Positions 50,561-63,960 of a stretch of DNA of 64,000 bases are shown one piece after another. Numbering within the stretch: the first letter of the stretch is position 1; the number at the start of each line of letters is the position of its first letter. The position numbers and the translations under genes were made by a program. The DNA is from Chionis minor (lineage: Eukaryota > Chordata > Aves > Charadriiformes > Chionididae). The notes below the pieces were generated by a model, which searched no databases, had not been told where the DNA came from, and saw only the letters and a list, made by a program, of their open reading frames with translations. The stretch spans positions 820,526 to 884,525 of the forward strand of contig VZSF01001354.1 of NCBI GenBank assembly GCA_013398295.1, written 5' to 3'.

Positions 50561-51863
50561 CTGGGTCTATTTAAAAAGCTTTCAGTCAGGATGGCATGCT
50601 CTTGGAAGAGTGGTGGTGTGGGATTTTCTGTTGTAGATGTACACTTTCGGAATGCCAAAGAGACATGAATGGAAGCTGTAATTGCAGTCCAAGGTTAGCA
50701 ATGCTAGCGTTCTCTCATATATTGCAGGTGGAAAAAATTTGTAGTAATTCTTTGTTTGATGTCAAAACATCTTAGCAGCACCAGATACATTTTTCAGAGG
50801 CTAACACTGGCTTTTGAAGAAGCAATTTTAGTCATCTGAAAAGGGGGTTTATTTTTAAAGCTGTAGTACTCGATATTCTCTGTAAGCTAAGCCCCACAAA
50901 AGTGCCTTTATTTCACCCCAAACCATTAATCAAAGTCCAGAAAAAATGTAGCCACCTTCTGGAAGGGTATTCTTTGGCAACTAGAAAAAGTCAAAGCTCT
51001 TTGATTGCTGATCCAAGCAGCCATCTATCATTTTTTCCCAAGAAAGTCTGTTTGATCAGATCATGTAGCTCACAGAATCTGTTCCAAATTATTTAGTGAT
51101 TAATGCAAGGGATGAAAAATTAACAGAAAAAAACCCACCCATGCTAGTTGACTATTTTGACCTGTTTAATAGGCAACTTTTCACTTAGGTGAAAAACCCA
51201 GACTGTGGAAATTACCTAAAAAATCCTGCCTTAACTGCTGGATTAAATTTTTTACATTTAATTTTATCAAGTTTAAATTTATAAATTGTCTTTTAAATTA
51301 AATGAAATCTAGTTTATGCATATGCTGATGCTGGCAGAAAGTACGAGGATATGGAGTACTTATACTATGAACTAGAAGAATCAGTGAAGATTTTTGATTC
51401 TCCAATAGATGCGTGATTTTCTTTGCAGAGAGCTATGCCATATCCCTTTTCTCTGGCCTGCTGAGGAGCCCTTCAGCTATTAACTACTTCAGGGTGGCTG
51501 AGTGTTGCTTACATTTCTAAGAGCAAAGAATCCACAAACGTAGGAAGTACACACTGCAACAATTTACATGACAGGATCGGTTTACACAGCAATTTACAGC
51601 ATAAAATTTCAGACTGGGAATGTATACTTTGGAGAGACGCCAGTAGTGGTTCAAGGGGAAAGGAGGTATGACCAATTTTGTTTTGACTATAGCTTTTTTC
51701 AGATTGGGAGTTATACCCCTGTGCATCTGTGAAGTACCTTGAAAAACACAGTTTGAGCCTGTCTGGTGCTACAAAGCACAACTGCTATATTCAGCAGTCC
51801 TTGTGATGTAAACAGAAAATACATCATAAGAGAGCAGCTTCCATCAGAAAGTGAAGCGGAATT

Positions 51864-51894
51864 CATATATATGTGTGTGTGTGTGTATGTGCAC
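51864..51894. repeat. (TA)n(TG)n microsatellite
   Basis: CATATATATGTGTGTGTGTG followed by TGTATGTGCACA. A short compound dinucleotide repeat. Confidence 0.85.
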
Positions 51895-54800
51895 ATGATT
51901 GTTGGTTTCATGTAGAAAATCCAGTGTGGCAAAAAATGTTGTCAGTTTTAGTCCTCTAAAGACTGTGTTCCCATGCTGAAAAGTTTGAGGCAGATTCTTT
52001 CACCTCATTTCCTTGTTTTGAGATATTTTTTCACTTTAATTGAATGATCTGAAAAGCTAGTTCTTTTCATTTATCTAGAGGGGGATAGCTTCTACTTCTT
52101 CAAATCACTGGGAAGTGAGGTTTTTATTTAATGTGTTAGAAGACAAAAGTTGTGGAAGGGCAGCTGATCTTTTATTTTTTCTCTGAAAGGGAAGTAACCT
52201 TTACAATGTATTGCAACCAGGATATATTTTGTGTGTTTCCATGTGTAGTAAATACATGCTGATGTTGATACAGTCTGTTTTCTTAATGAGTGTTTTGCTT
52301 TTGCACGTAATTTGTTTTAGTATTCTTTTGTTTCTTTGTATTAAATTCCTATTAATTGGCTTACAGTTTAGGTACTGTGACTAATTCTTGTTTTCTAGTT
52401 TCTAATTTGATTACTTAATTAATGTTTTCCAGAGTTCCAGTTTGAGAGAATGATGGCAGTTTTGTAAATGCAATGCAGCTACCACTGTTTTTGAGTACTG
52501 TAGGAAAGGACTAAATGTCAGTCAAGTTCCTAGTGAAACATTTTAAGAGAGTGGGGATAAAATCATAGAAACCTAAAGCTGGGAAGCACAGAAATCACAC
52601 TTCATCCAGCAGTTAAGGAAAGATTTTAATGGGTTCAGATACCATTTATGTGATCTGAATGAGTTTATTACATATTTAAAGAGAGTTTCTCTAATGGAGT
52701 CAGCCAGACTACATCTCTCTTGAGAATCTATCAAGTTTTCAGCCCAATTCTATATGCACTGTGTGACTTTGCACCACGCAGAAACCCAGCTATAAACTCT
52801 GCAATCTGTCATCTGGGTGGAATTACAGAGTGTGTGGCTACCTAGTCTTTTGGGACTTTATTCATTCAAGAAGAAAAAGTGTATACATAAAATCTAGTCA
52901 CCTAGTAACAATGAGAAAGGACTGTCTGTGTACAGAAAGCAGATTAGGCTGGGGTCGATGACTTTATGACAGCTATTCCAATATGTTTTATTTAAAAGGA
53001 AAAATGCCAGAGGTTTAGTGCTTTGGAAAATACTACTGCGTAAAGCCTATGTTGTGTGATGAACACAATAGAGGAACAGCAGTGACAGCAAAGAAAGATT
53101 TAAATTTCTTTAAACCTTCACTCTTTCCATAACAGTCCCTGTGTTACATCATCCTCATAAACATTGCCGGAGTCTCAGAGCAGGACATTTGCTCTGGAGA
53201 GACATTTGTCACTGTGGTACATGTGGACTTCCTTCCAGCCAGGCATTCGACTACACATAGGGCAATGTGCTGGAGGAAGCCAGTTTGGACAAAAAGAGAG
53301 AAAGTCTGGAGATGGCCTCAATAAAACCATCACCTCCTGCACAGAAAAGCTTTGCCTAGGTATTAAGTATCACTCAGCCAAATAAACGAGCACAGACATC
53401 GTTATGTTGCAGCCACAGTATAAGAATGATTATAAAACAAGATGCTGAACTGATATGATGTAATAGGAGAGACTGGTGTAAAAAGAAGAAGGCAGAGCAC
53501 TTTTTGTCAAGCTGTGCCAGATGCTTTGTGGAAGCTGGTGTCTACGCCAAGACCTGATCTACCTAACATTTCGTCTCTGTGTGTCCAGGTGTTTGTTCTC
53601 CACACGTGGTAGTTATAGGTGGATGAACAGGTGCAACTGCCAACACAGATGACTTCTTTATTTGTGTTCACAGTCACATTTTGCTGACTATGAGACCAGT
53701 ATTGATACCTGTGTTCTCACTTTACCTCAGAAATGGTCACATTAAAATCAATGACCATATTGGTGCAATACAAGGAAAAGGGATCTGGCGTCATACCAGT
53801 TGAGGAGCATGTGTGCCAATTCACTTGCTCATGAAAAAGGGGCCAAGGACACTCAAAGCTACCAATAGTACCTGAAATAAGTACAGAGGGTTTTCACTCT
53901 TTTACTTGAAGTAAAAGGAAGGTTTTTAAGGTCTAGACACTCATCTACTTACGATGCTGTGCATGATAGTATCTGTGGGTGCTGGATTACACTTACTGCA
54001 GTTTCTAATTACCCATTACACATCCATGCCTTTAATTTCATTACGCTTTTCTGGGCAGTGATGATAGGGCGTGTCTGAACTCTCTCACCCTCCCATGGCT
54101 ACGCTCAACGGCCTCTCAGTTCTGGTTTGAAAAGAGAGCTAATCCTCCAGCAAGGATGACGAAAAAGAAAAATCCCAGACCTCCTAAAAAAAAAAAAAGT
54201 CAGGCTCTTAAGTTTGGAACTGGTGCAAAGCATGGTTTATGAGTAGCTTGAAAATCTCACAATATTCATGTGCATTTTATTCTGTGTATGCACGCAACAC
54301 ATGCCATTCTGTGTAAAGAGAATGAGATATTTGAGTGCTATGAAAAATGAGCCAACGTTCTGCTATGGACATTTGCACCTCTGTGTTCTGAGTGCAAAGC
54401 AGATTTGTCGTGTTAGCAGCCCAGGCTGGTAATGCTTTATTCCCGCATTGTAATAATGTAAGCACCTACGAACAGCAGAGGGTAAAAAAGTTGTAGTGTT
54501 GCCAATTCTTGTGATGTAATTGTGAGTTTCATGCTATTTTTTGATTCTTACAATGCCAAAAATTAGAAACTTGACTTTTATTTAAAACCTTATTAAACCT
54601 TATTATAATAGAAAGATGCTTGAAAACAGATGCAGAAACAAGTATGAAGTTTATGTTCAGATCTCTTTCAAGCTGCATAGAGTGTAACATCATCTAACTA
54701 TATGATTAATTTAGGATTAACAATTTGTTCAAAGGATAAAATGCTTCTTTGGCTTTATTGTTTATGATGGATGTTTGTAGTGCATAAAATATGAGCCTGA

Positions 54801-55808
54801 GGCAATTAAAAGCAAGTCTTTGAATGATATTCCTACTGCTTCCTTTTACACATTTTTATTTTAATTTGTCTCTGTTTCTACCACCTTTCTGTACCTGGCG
54901 TAGTTCCATACTCAGCGTTGTTTCAGATCACTCAGTTGGGCTCCAATCAGTCCTGAAAATCCTTCTGCATATGTTTAAAGTTAAGGCATATGCACATGTA
55001 TTTAGTTACCAGGTGTGGAGATACTACTTGTTGTGACTAAAGGGTACAGGAGCTGTATTTTACCTACCAGTTATGTAACAAAATGCCATATGCATCTGAC
55101 ATAAATTAGTTATTCAAATTATGGAAGTCAGAAACTCCCAATCTCTCAAAGACAAAGTTTGAGGGAGTCAGAAAATGTGGGATACACAATATTCTATTTA
55201 TAATGTCTTATGCTTCCACAGTTTCCACTTTCAAGTAAATCTTTTTTGGATGCTGCTTATGTTTTGGGTTTCAGGTTTTTTTAATGTGGCTGTAACTTTT
55301 CATTTGCACCACATGATTTTCTGGGGAAATATAATTGATCCATTCCCCTTTACAATATTCTTTATTTTACATTCACTTCAGCTGCCTGCCTGTCTTCTTC
55401 CACCACAATAAATGCTTTATTCTAGAATTATTTTCTCAGAAGCTTCCTGATTTATTGTTCCTGTTTTAAGGAACTGCATAAAATGATAATTGGTGCAGGC
55501 ACTACTGCTTTCAGTTTACAGTGTTACTATCTAACTAGAATGACATTCATTTTAGTGATAAATGTGAACTAAATCTGAAATTTAGAATTTCAGAATAAAG
55601 AGGTCATTACATTTTTGCTTGAGAAAAAGATTTTTAAATGCCCCACATTATAGCTTGTCAATGGAGACTGTGAATTTTCACTTGCTAGGGCTTTTACCCT
55701 TTGTAGTAGTGAAAAAATACCTTAGGGTAAGAGGTCAAGGACAAAGACCTCCCTCAGCTATCAATATTCGGGCAATTGATCTTCTCGTTTTATTTAATCT
55801 CGCCAGCC

Positions 55809-55861
55809 ACTTCCCTTCCTTTCCTCTCCCTTCTCTCCTGCCTCCTTCCCCTTCCCCCCAG
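55809..55861 (+). repeat. Pyrimidine tract ending in CAG
   Basis: About 50 bases of almost pure C/T (for example CTCCCTTCTCTCCTGCCTCC) end in CCCCCCAG at 55861. It has the shape of a strong 3' splice site, but the following sequence reaches a stop in its first frames and matches no known exon. Most likely a low-complexity tract. Confidence 0.6.
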
Positions 55862-55879
55862 TCTACTTAGGGAAACTAA

Positions 55880-56120
55880 ATGTCCCTGCTGCCAGCATAG
55901 CTTAGTGTAAGTGTAATATTACATGAATCAAAGGCCCTTTAGGCCATGATACAGACTGGTAATTTATTACTGAAGAACAGAGGCTTTTTTGAAATTTCCT
56001 TTAGTTCAGGCAGATCACTGTGAATTAACTAGGCAAAAGGGCAGCAGGTGCTCTCATTAAATTTACAGTCACTGGCAGCAGACAGGAAAGTATTTAAAAA
56101 AAAGAATATGCAGCTGTGCT
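55880..56120. other. Candidate conserved non-coding block
   Basis: Repeat-free sequence including GGTAATTTATTACTG, GTGAATTAACTAGG and TCATTAAATTTACAG cores, with balanced composition. Called on texture only. Confidence 0.25.
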
Positions 56121-57171
56121 GACACATGTAATCTCAACCATCCACAGACACACAAGATGTGTGGGGGTAGCCACAAACTGGCAGTCACTGCTCGAGCTGT
56201 GATGGCACATAGGGACCAATGTGCGTTGCGCTTACAGTTAGGTCCCTAAAACTCCTAACTGCTTGGACTAGACCTCCAAACGTGGTGTGAGAAACAAATG
56301 AGCTACTTGCAGGGCTGGGCTTAGTTGAACCTCCCAGCTGAAGTCACCTTGAACTTCAGAGAAGTTCATAGCCTGAATCCAGCTTTGTGGTTTTGGCATT
56401 TCTCCACTTACCATTTTGTGAGTCTGTGAAATAGCAGCTTCAACAGATCTCTCCTTGATCTATGTTCTTGGCTCAGTTTCTTCATCCGTCAGGTAGTGTT
56501 TTGTGTAGAACTGGTATTTGAAACCAATGAAATGACATTTTCTGCAGACCAAACCCATAGTTTCTTTAAAGGAATGGAAATTCCATGCAAAGTTTCTTCC
56601 ATCTCTGTAGCAATATTTTCTTAGTTTACCTTTGTAATCGTTTATTACAAAAAAAAATAGCATGGAAATGCTTGTTTTGTACCCTGAACATTGTTTGGAG
56701 AAACATTTACAAAGTAAACTCTTGGCATTGATCCAAAGCTCATTTAAGTCAAGGCTTCCACTGGCTTTAGTGAGGTTTACATCTGGCCTTTAAAACCTAG
56801 TTTTAGCTTTAGATGTCTGCATTGTTTTTTCACTAATTATCAAGGAAGTTGTCTTCATAATGTCTAAAGGCACTACATTGACCAGACTCTTATGCCTTGT
56901 TATCCAAGTTCAAAACAATCCTTATGTGCAAATATACTGAAGAGTATTCTGAACTCAAAATATGTTGTACTTTGTCTAATGCCATGCAGCATATAGCATC
57001 TGTATCCCTCACACTGTTACAGAATTGTGCCTGTATTTTTCCTAAGTTTCTCTTCAAAATATTTTAACAAAAATAAAGTATAGAAAAAATAATATGGTTG
57101 ATTAGAGAAAATCTAAATTTTGCAATTCACCATGTGTACCTGCAAAGGAATATAAGTTTTTTCATTTATAG

Positions 57172-57294
57172 ACTTTTTTTCCCTTCTTCTCTTTTTCCCT
57201 TTGTTTTTTTTTTTCTTTTTTTAATTTTGCAGAGCATAAATCAAACAATAACAGATAGGCTCAAGGTTTTAATTCCCTTTAATCTTAAAAAATA
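57172..57294 (+). other. Terminal-exon-like arrangement, probably chance
   Basis: A long T/C-rich tract ends in TTTTGCAG (57225-57232). It is followed by 20 sense codons (SINQTITDRLKVLIPFNLKK) and a TAA that overlaps an AATAAA (57289-57294). Splice acceptor, short frame, stop and polyadenylation signal are in order, but the peptide is unrecognised, and AT-rich DNA produces such sets by chance. Confidence 0.1.
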
Positions 57295-57519
57295 AAGATG
57301 TTTCATATTGCATTTTTCAGTCTGTCTGACCCTTAAAACAAATAAAGGGAAACATTGACACAATTCCTCAATACTTTTTCTGCCTATAAACTTCCTTTCA
57401 GGATTACAAATCACCAAAGACAAATATAGCCATCTACACGAGGTTTGACCAAGATATTTCCTCTCTCTTGTTTTCTATTTAGAGTTTCCCTGGGTTCATA
57501 AAATGGTCTGATGCTACAG

Positions 57520-57680
57520 AGCTATGAACAAAGTACATTGCTTTTAATAGAGCCATTTATCTGCTTTTGAGAAGATTAGCATGCAATCCCTAGAGACATT
57601 TCTCAGCTAATAAGAATAAAATGAATGCTACTTGAGCACGTGTAATCAAATTACTTTTTATTCCCTGAGCCCTTGACAGA
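57520..57680. other. Candidate conserved non-coding block
   Basis: Contains GATTAGCATGCAATCCC, CAGCTAATAAGAATAAAATG and GTAATCAAATTAC, typical of homeodomain/POU-rich regulatory DNA. No repeat or coding potential. Appearance-based call. Confidence 0.2.
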
Positions 57681-60600
57681 CTCTGAAGTCTTGTAGTTTC
57701 CTAGGTGAGCATTTTAGAGACCCTGGTAGTGTAGTGCTGGGATTTCCCTCTCTTTTTGTAAGTTTCCTCCATTCACCACCCATCACTACTTGAGAGAAAA
57801 GCAGAACCAACCAACCAAACAGAAGCCTCCCATCAGGATGAAAATCCCAGCATTTTGGAAAGATAAAGCACCCCACCAGCCGTTCCTCTGTAGCTGTCAC
57901 AGCCCAGTCTGCAGTGCTGGTGGAACAAGGCCAAAGCATTTTATGCCTTACTGATGAACCCTGCTACTGCAGACTTGACTGTTCCCAGACAACTGTCAGA
58001 GCAAGACTGAAGGAGCTATGAAAAAAAAAAAAACAAAAATGGGTTATTTAAGGAAAGAAAAAAATGTGTGTGTATAGTAAAGTCTCTCACAGTTCAAATG
58101 AAAAGCAATGTCTAAAACTAATTCTGTGCAATGCAACTTGGTTTTCAAGGAACTACAGCGGGCTCAAATTTAGTTCTGTGTCTTCAGGCAGAATTCAGCA
58201 GTTTTAGCTCAAAATACTTCAAATAGATTTTCTGAGCTTGTTATATGTATATTTGCAAATGAAATGAGCCTTTGTTGTCGAGCTCTGATTAATTTTTCTG
58301 TTATCTCCACAGGATGACGTTTGGTTTTGTCTCATCACGCTAAAATGACCTCTTGTGATATGTGGATCCCTTTCCCAGACTAGGAAACAGTAGTTATGTT
58401 TTGCACAAAGTTCATGGGTTCTTCAAGTTGGAAGCCTATTTAGGTGACTAATAGGTTTATTCTTGACCCTCTGAAAAATAATTCATCTAAGTCATTGACT
58501 ATATCTTTAATTAATAACATTGCCAATAAACTTGCTAGAGCACTAGGGAAAAAGGAAACAGAGCAGACCCAGAACACTGTTAGACAAAAAAAATGGCAAG
58601 TACTAACTGTTGGTTGAAAAGTTAGTGTATAACCAGATAAGATGCTCATGTCAGGATGTGTCTTCATGGATTTCTGATCATACGTGATGCCAACTGTATA
58701 CCAAACCTTTTATTGTCATCTCACTGTCTGTAATCTGCTAGTCTGGGATTCCCTAGCACTTCTGTTGACTCTGTCTTCACAATGTCAATCACACTCCCAT
58801 CTCAGGTGAAACTAATCAGAAAGATTCATCTGAAAAGGACTTCTCTAGCTGCCTATGCATTTTGTGAGGATAGCCTCTCGTGGGCTGTTTAGAACAAAGA
58901 GAAAAGGGTTGCTTGCCAGGAGCGAGTCTTATTAGCACCTTTGAATTTAACATAGATGAAATCCAGAAATCAACTTTCTATCCGTATAAAGGAAGAAAAG
59001 ATAAACAGAAATGCCTCACACAACCTGAAAATGGTAGTGTAAAGCAGAAATTAACAAATCATATACAGTGGCACAAGATGCCTGAATCAATCATCTTAAT
59101 ACCAAAAATTTTAGGCAATCTGTTCCATTTATGCATCTTAGGTATGCTTTATAACTCCATTTTAAATCAAAAATCTGATGAAACGGTTGCTAATTTGTCA
59201 CCTATTTTTTTCCTTCTTATAATTAAAATATTTTTTAAAATTTAAGATTTGTTCTGTAAAATGAACAGGAGAGAGCATATTACCAGCAATGAACTTATTT
59301 ACATAACAATGAACTCATCTCACTGGTTGTTGAAAATGGATGAGGCCACACTCGTGTCAAAAGCCAAAGAGGTCCTACAGTGAGAGTCCTTTTTCTGGGA
59401 AGCTGCAGAAAACCTTTGTTTGGTGATTTTGTGTTTTTTTAAGGGAAAGAATTATTTTTTTCCTTACTATTTTTGGCTAATTTAAGTTAATTTTCTTGTA
59501 CTCTGGGTACTGCAAGGTAATACAAAACAAAGGGAAAATGCACTGAAGAAACCTTGCACGGTCTTCCTTAGGACTGAAAAAATAATAGTTCTTGAAAACA
59601 CGTGCTCGGTCCTAGAATGTTTTTAAGGATTTCATGAATTAATACTGGTCTATGAACATGAAAATATTGTACCCTGTTAATAACTCTTAAATGTTTATTT
59701 TATGTAAATTAATTGGAGCTTAAATGTATTGTACCTTTGATGAGTCACCTGCAGTATTGAAAACCTACACCAAGCATCTTTCCAAATTTATACAGGAATA
59801 AGCATTTTCAAAATTTGTCAATTTCTGTGTTGCTACTGTTAGTTGAAGTTCCACAGTGGATAAAAAAAGTATGTTGCCAACTACATCCACTCTACAGTGT
59901 CCAGAAATTTCCATTTCCTGACACTGAGACTCCTCTTTGTAATAATAACAAAAGCCATTGGGCATAAATCTTAACTGATTAGTCAAATGCAAGTACCTGC
60001 TCTCAACAACATGCTGTTACATGCCTGCTTAAACAGAACATTTACCTTTGCAATCTTTATGTAAAATACATGGCATTTAATGCACCTTTACTGAAGAAGA
60101 CCTCATAATCTCGGCATATAGGTAACCGAAGGTGTATTTGGTTTACCATCAGTTCAGTTAGTTTGTTGACAGACATCACTGTGACATTTATTTTCAGTAT
60201 AAGCTCTTCAGATACTTAATGTAGAAGTGCCCATATTTTTATTTGTTGTAAACACAAATTGTTTTCAGAGGGCCATATCCTTTCCACTACATTTATCATA
60301 CAGATGGTCTAACTAAAATTTCTTTTAAGAGTATCTTTTGGTAGGTTCTGTTTCTTTCCTCCCTGCCCTGTAAATAAATATCATGCTTTCATGTCTCTTT
60401 TTTAGGGTTTTATTGAGGAAAATAAAACAGAATAGATATACCATTAACAAGGTGCAATGTAACTCAAGCGAGAGTGTGAACCACCAGATGTTCTCACATT
60501 AGTCCTCATCTAGAATGAGTATACTGTCATGCAACACCTTCACGCTCCTTTGATCAACAGCTTCTTAATGCTGTGCTGTCTGATTGACCTCTAACGAGGT

Positions 60601-61604
60601 TCTGCTCCACTAACCAGAAGTCACAGTGTAGTTTCTTTATTTTAACCATTGTTAGCTTACATACACCATCTCTGCCTACCCTATTTCTTGCTGTCTATGG
60701 TATCTAATTTTTCTCCTCACATTGGTCTTTCAGAACAGGTATATCAATTTATTTACCCTATTTGGGTTTTCAGAGTATTTTCTTGGACTTTTTTGGTTTT
60801 TTCAGCTCACCCAACACGCATGTTAAAATTAGGCGATAAAGTGAAAGTAAAAATCATTGCAGTTTAGTGATGTTTTTAAGTCAAATCATTACAAATTATA
60901 TTTTTAGATCATTTTAAGTGAAATTATAGGCAAAAAAGTAAGTCTATTTATTACACTTAAAACAATAAGCATAATTTAAAGGTGTAAGAGGACCAAGTAC
61001 ATTACATCATTATCTATGGTGTTTTTATGTATTGATTTAAATACAGAAGAATATCGAAGCATTTTATTTTCCACTTTTGCTGGGATCCCTCACCCACTCT
61101 TATCGGAAATGTGTCTGAAATGCAACATGGAAACCATTTCATGGCATGTGGAGAATGCGGACAAGAAAACAAAGGCTTAGTTGAAATTCAAGGCAGGATT
61201 GTAGTCTCCCATCCAGGAACCTAAGAATAGTCCTATATTTGTATTCAGGTGAGTAAATTATATTAGTAACTAAGAGTGTAAGCACCGTAGGATTCAGTGG
61301 ATCGGAGTGGCCATATTTAGCAGATGCAGAAGGGGGAGGGCAATGGGGGAAGACACCTTACTTTGAAGCATATACCAGCACCTTCAAAACATGTTGTATT
61401 GCTATGTGACCAATGTGAGACAACATCAGGATCCTCAAGCAACTAAAATTGTTTTGCTTTTTCACAAAACTTGAAAAGCGTATTTTTTTAGAAACGAAAT
61501 AAAGCAGTGGCTGGCACAGTGCTCATGTTATGCAGGTCTGAATAGTTGAAGCTGAGATGTACCAAATACTGGTGTTCATCCTTTTTTTTTTAACGTGTTT
61601 TAAA

Positions 61605-61637
61605 TAGATCAAGACAGTATGTCACTGTCTTGATCTA
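61605..61637. repeat. Perfect 14-bp inverted repeat, 5-nt loop
   Basis: TAGATCAAGACAGT (61605-61618), loop ATGTC, ACTGTCTTGATCTA (61624-61637). This is the longest perfect hairpin I found in the window, with mixed base composition. It is shorter than a miRNA precursor. It may be a trace of a fold-back (template-switch) mutation or a cruciform-forming site. Confidence 0.92.
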
Positions 61638-62904
61638 ACCCAAATATGTGTGTTAAAATGCATGATTGTCAGGTTTTTAAATTAGTGTAGATGACCAAGA
61701 AGTATCTGTCTAAAATGAATAATCAGTAAATAATTTCTACTCTGACACAAGTAATGTTGCACTCCTTGGTATAATGCTTTCTGTGAAGGAAAAACGAAAT
61801 TTAAAAAATGCTTGTTGTAATGCATTGTCTCGAGGGACTCTGACAAAAGGAAAAGCTGTTTCTTGTTTTTCACTGGGACTTCAGTTGAAGCTGACTGACA
61901 AAGGGAAACAACAATTACCGTAAAATTAGCTGTTTATACTTGCCTAATGTTGGTCCATAAAGACAAAAATTCGAATGGCTGTTTATTACTGTACAGTGAC
62001 TCCCATGTCTCTGAAAGACAAAATTCGTGAAAACACACTGAGTTTTACCTCGCAGGTGTTACGGCCTTGACAAACTTTGAAAACTTTACCTCTGAGCAGT
62101 GCTTGGACAGGACACAGATTTGGTGCAAAGGCTGAGACGCCGGCCCTCTCAGTGGTGAACAGGGGACACCTCCAAGTCCTTACAGTTCGAGTGAAGGCCA
62201 TCTGTGGGTGGCTGTTAAACATGTGTTGAATCTTATCCAACATATGCACGTATGTGTAATGAAAGATACCCATGAGTATTTGAGCCTGCATTTTATAAAA
62301 ATGTATTAGTAAATAATCCTTTATGAGAAAGAAGATGTTTTTCTGGGGATTTTGGGAAACTAGCATACATTGATATATTGAGTAAAGCACTCAATGGACA
62401 TTGCAGATTGGGCAAGTATAACTCCTGTCATGGTGGGAGATTGTCTTGCCTCTAGCTCTGCTGAAGTGGTGGTGTTCCAGGGGGCTACACCTCTGGGTTT
62501 TATTGTTCTTTTTCTTCCTCAAGGCCGTGAACAATTCTCTGCAAATTGAGAAGTCAGTGTTCACTGTAGCACCGGTTTCTGCCATGTGTTTGTACTGGGT
62601 AAACGCGGGTGTGTCTTTGCTGAAATACATACATCTAACCAGGCGTGACCTGCTCAGAGCAAGCCATTGACTTCTGAGCATCCAGATGCGTTCAAAAGGA
62701 AATTGGTTTTTTAAGTTTGTTACAGTATTTGGATTGTAGTTCTAGTCATGCATATCACTCTCCATGTCTCTTTCACTCCCTCTCCCCCTGCCTTTTTTTT
62801 TTTTTNTTTCTATCTCTGCCATTTGCAATATTTCTCGTAGTTAGTCCTGGAGGAAGATATAAGTCTTACACATCTGCCATATCTACAAGTGATGTACTAG
62901 CCTA

Positions 62905-62926
62905 TTAAAGCCTCCTACGGCTTTAA
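62905..62926. repeat. Perfect 8-bp inverted repeat, 6-nt loop
   Basis: TTAAAGCC (62905-62912), loop TCCTAC, GGCTTTAA (62919-62926). Small hairpin, seen directly. Confidence 0.75.
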
Positions 62927-63625
62927 CAGAATCCCAGCAATTTTAACTCTTACTGTTGCAGTGGATTTTTTTCTCTTCAGTTGGCTGATGTGGTATCATG
63001 GCAGGGTGGTGTGACTGAATTTCTGCTATTTCACAGTCTCCCACAAGAATCTTGAATGCTCCCTGGTCTTTGATCAGGTTCAGCTCCTACACAGAGTCTG
63101 TAGCATTCCAGTTACAGACCTTTACTCCAGAATGGATTTAGCATCTTTGCTGAGCGAGTTTCTGTTCTCAGTGAAATCTCGCCCTCTGATACGTACACAC
63201 ACATATATATGATACTTTTCTGTACACTCATTTCATCTTAATAGCATCAGTGCATTGAGGAAGCAGATGGAGCTCCTCCTATAGTATCTGCCAGTTCTGA
63301 CAGAATGATGGAAGTGAGATCTTTATCATAAATATACTGTATTTTTTATAAAGATAGAAAGTAAACCTTGATGTTTTATTTCGCTGCAAATTATTTCTAG
63401 TCCCTGCCTTGAAGCTGGCACACACTTGCTTTGATTAATGCTCTTTATCAGATTAATAATCCTTTATTCTTGTTCAGTTGCCATATTTCTGGGCTACAAA
63501 ACTGTTCTTCAGTCAGCTGTGTACACAAAAGCACAGAAAATAGGACTTGAATACTACTCTGTTCTATGCCCCATGTCAGGACAAACTATACCAATCTGTT
63601 TCAAAAACTCTGCAGTGATGAATAT

Positions 63626-63960
63626 TTGACAATCTCCCCAGGCAATCTGTTCCAGTACTTCACCTTCTTTACCCTTAGGAAATTTTTCCTAATCTAATCT
63701 TATGCTCCCTTATCCAATTTAAGTCTGTTGCCTCTTGTTCTAACTGCCATTGATGTGGAGAACAAGGTATTCTCCTCTCTCTTTCTCTACATCTTTTTTT
63801 ATGTATTTGAACTCTGCTACCATGCTCCCCTATCAGTTTTACCTTCTTTGAGCTAAGCAATGCCAGTTCTTTTAATCTTTGCCCACAGGTCACATTTTCT
63901 AGACATCTGATTATTCTCAGTTGTTCTCCTCTGGACTTTTTAACATTTTTCCTTTAAGGT
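63626..63960 (-). mobile_element. Ancient CR1/L3-like LINE, strongly diverged
   Basis: The plus strand shows the reverse complement of the old CR1/L3 C-terminal and 3' region: CCCCAGGCAATCTGTTCCAG (63637-63656), TAGGAAATTTTTCCTAATCT, CAATTTAAGTCTGTTGCCTC, TATTTGAACTCTGCTACCAT, ACAGGTCACATTTTCTAGAC and GTTCTCCTCTGGACTTTTTA. In sense orientation this encodes the RNRLP-like C-terminal domain in decayed form. There are many substitutions and no open frame. Similarity fades after about 63950, so the 5' limit is uncertain and may be affected by the window end. Confidence 0.8.

Larger units (their letters stand above)
39935..63625. other. Intergenic or intronic DNA, no gene recognised
   Basis: Nearly 24 kb with no recognised gene and no clear transposon. 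It contains simple repeats, two GC-richer patches that may be LTR remnants (41.38-41.80 and 46.39-47.02 kb), several candidate regulatory blocks (45.33-45.96, 47.62-48.0, 48.5-48.68, 50.01-50.56, 55.88-56.12, 57.52-57.68 kb), a 14-bp hairpin at 61.6 kb and an N at 62806. Open frames reach 134 codons (61986-62390, minus) without recognisable domains. Confidence 0.65.

Noticed and set aside
52563..52720. Possible decayed CR1 3' end (AATCATAGAAACCTAAAGCTGG, then CATCCAG)
   Set aside because: Only the first 50 or so bases resemble a CR1 tail. The rest could not be matched, so I did not list it as an element.
58391..58560. Possible trace of an old CR1 reverse-transcriptase region
   Set aside because: The similarity is limited to a few words (AAGTCATTGACTATATCTTTAA, GCCAATAAACTTGC) and is not consistent across the segment.
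61986..62681. Two abutting minus-strand frames (134 and 96 codons)
   Set aside because: Neither has a recognisable domain. Their adjacency is a chance stop/start arrangement without splice or promoter signals.
62806..62806. Single N inside a T-run
   Set aside because: Homopolymer ambiguity only, no structural consequence seen.
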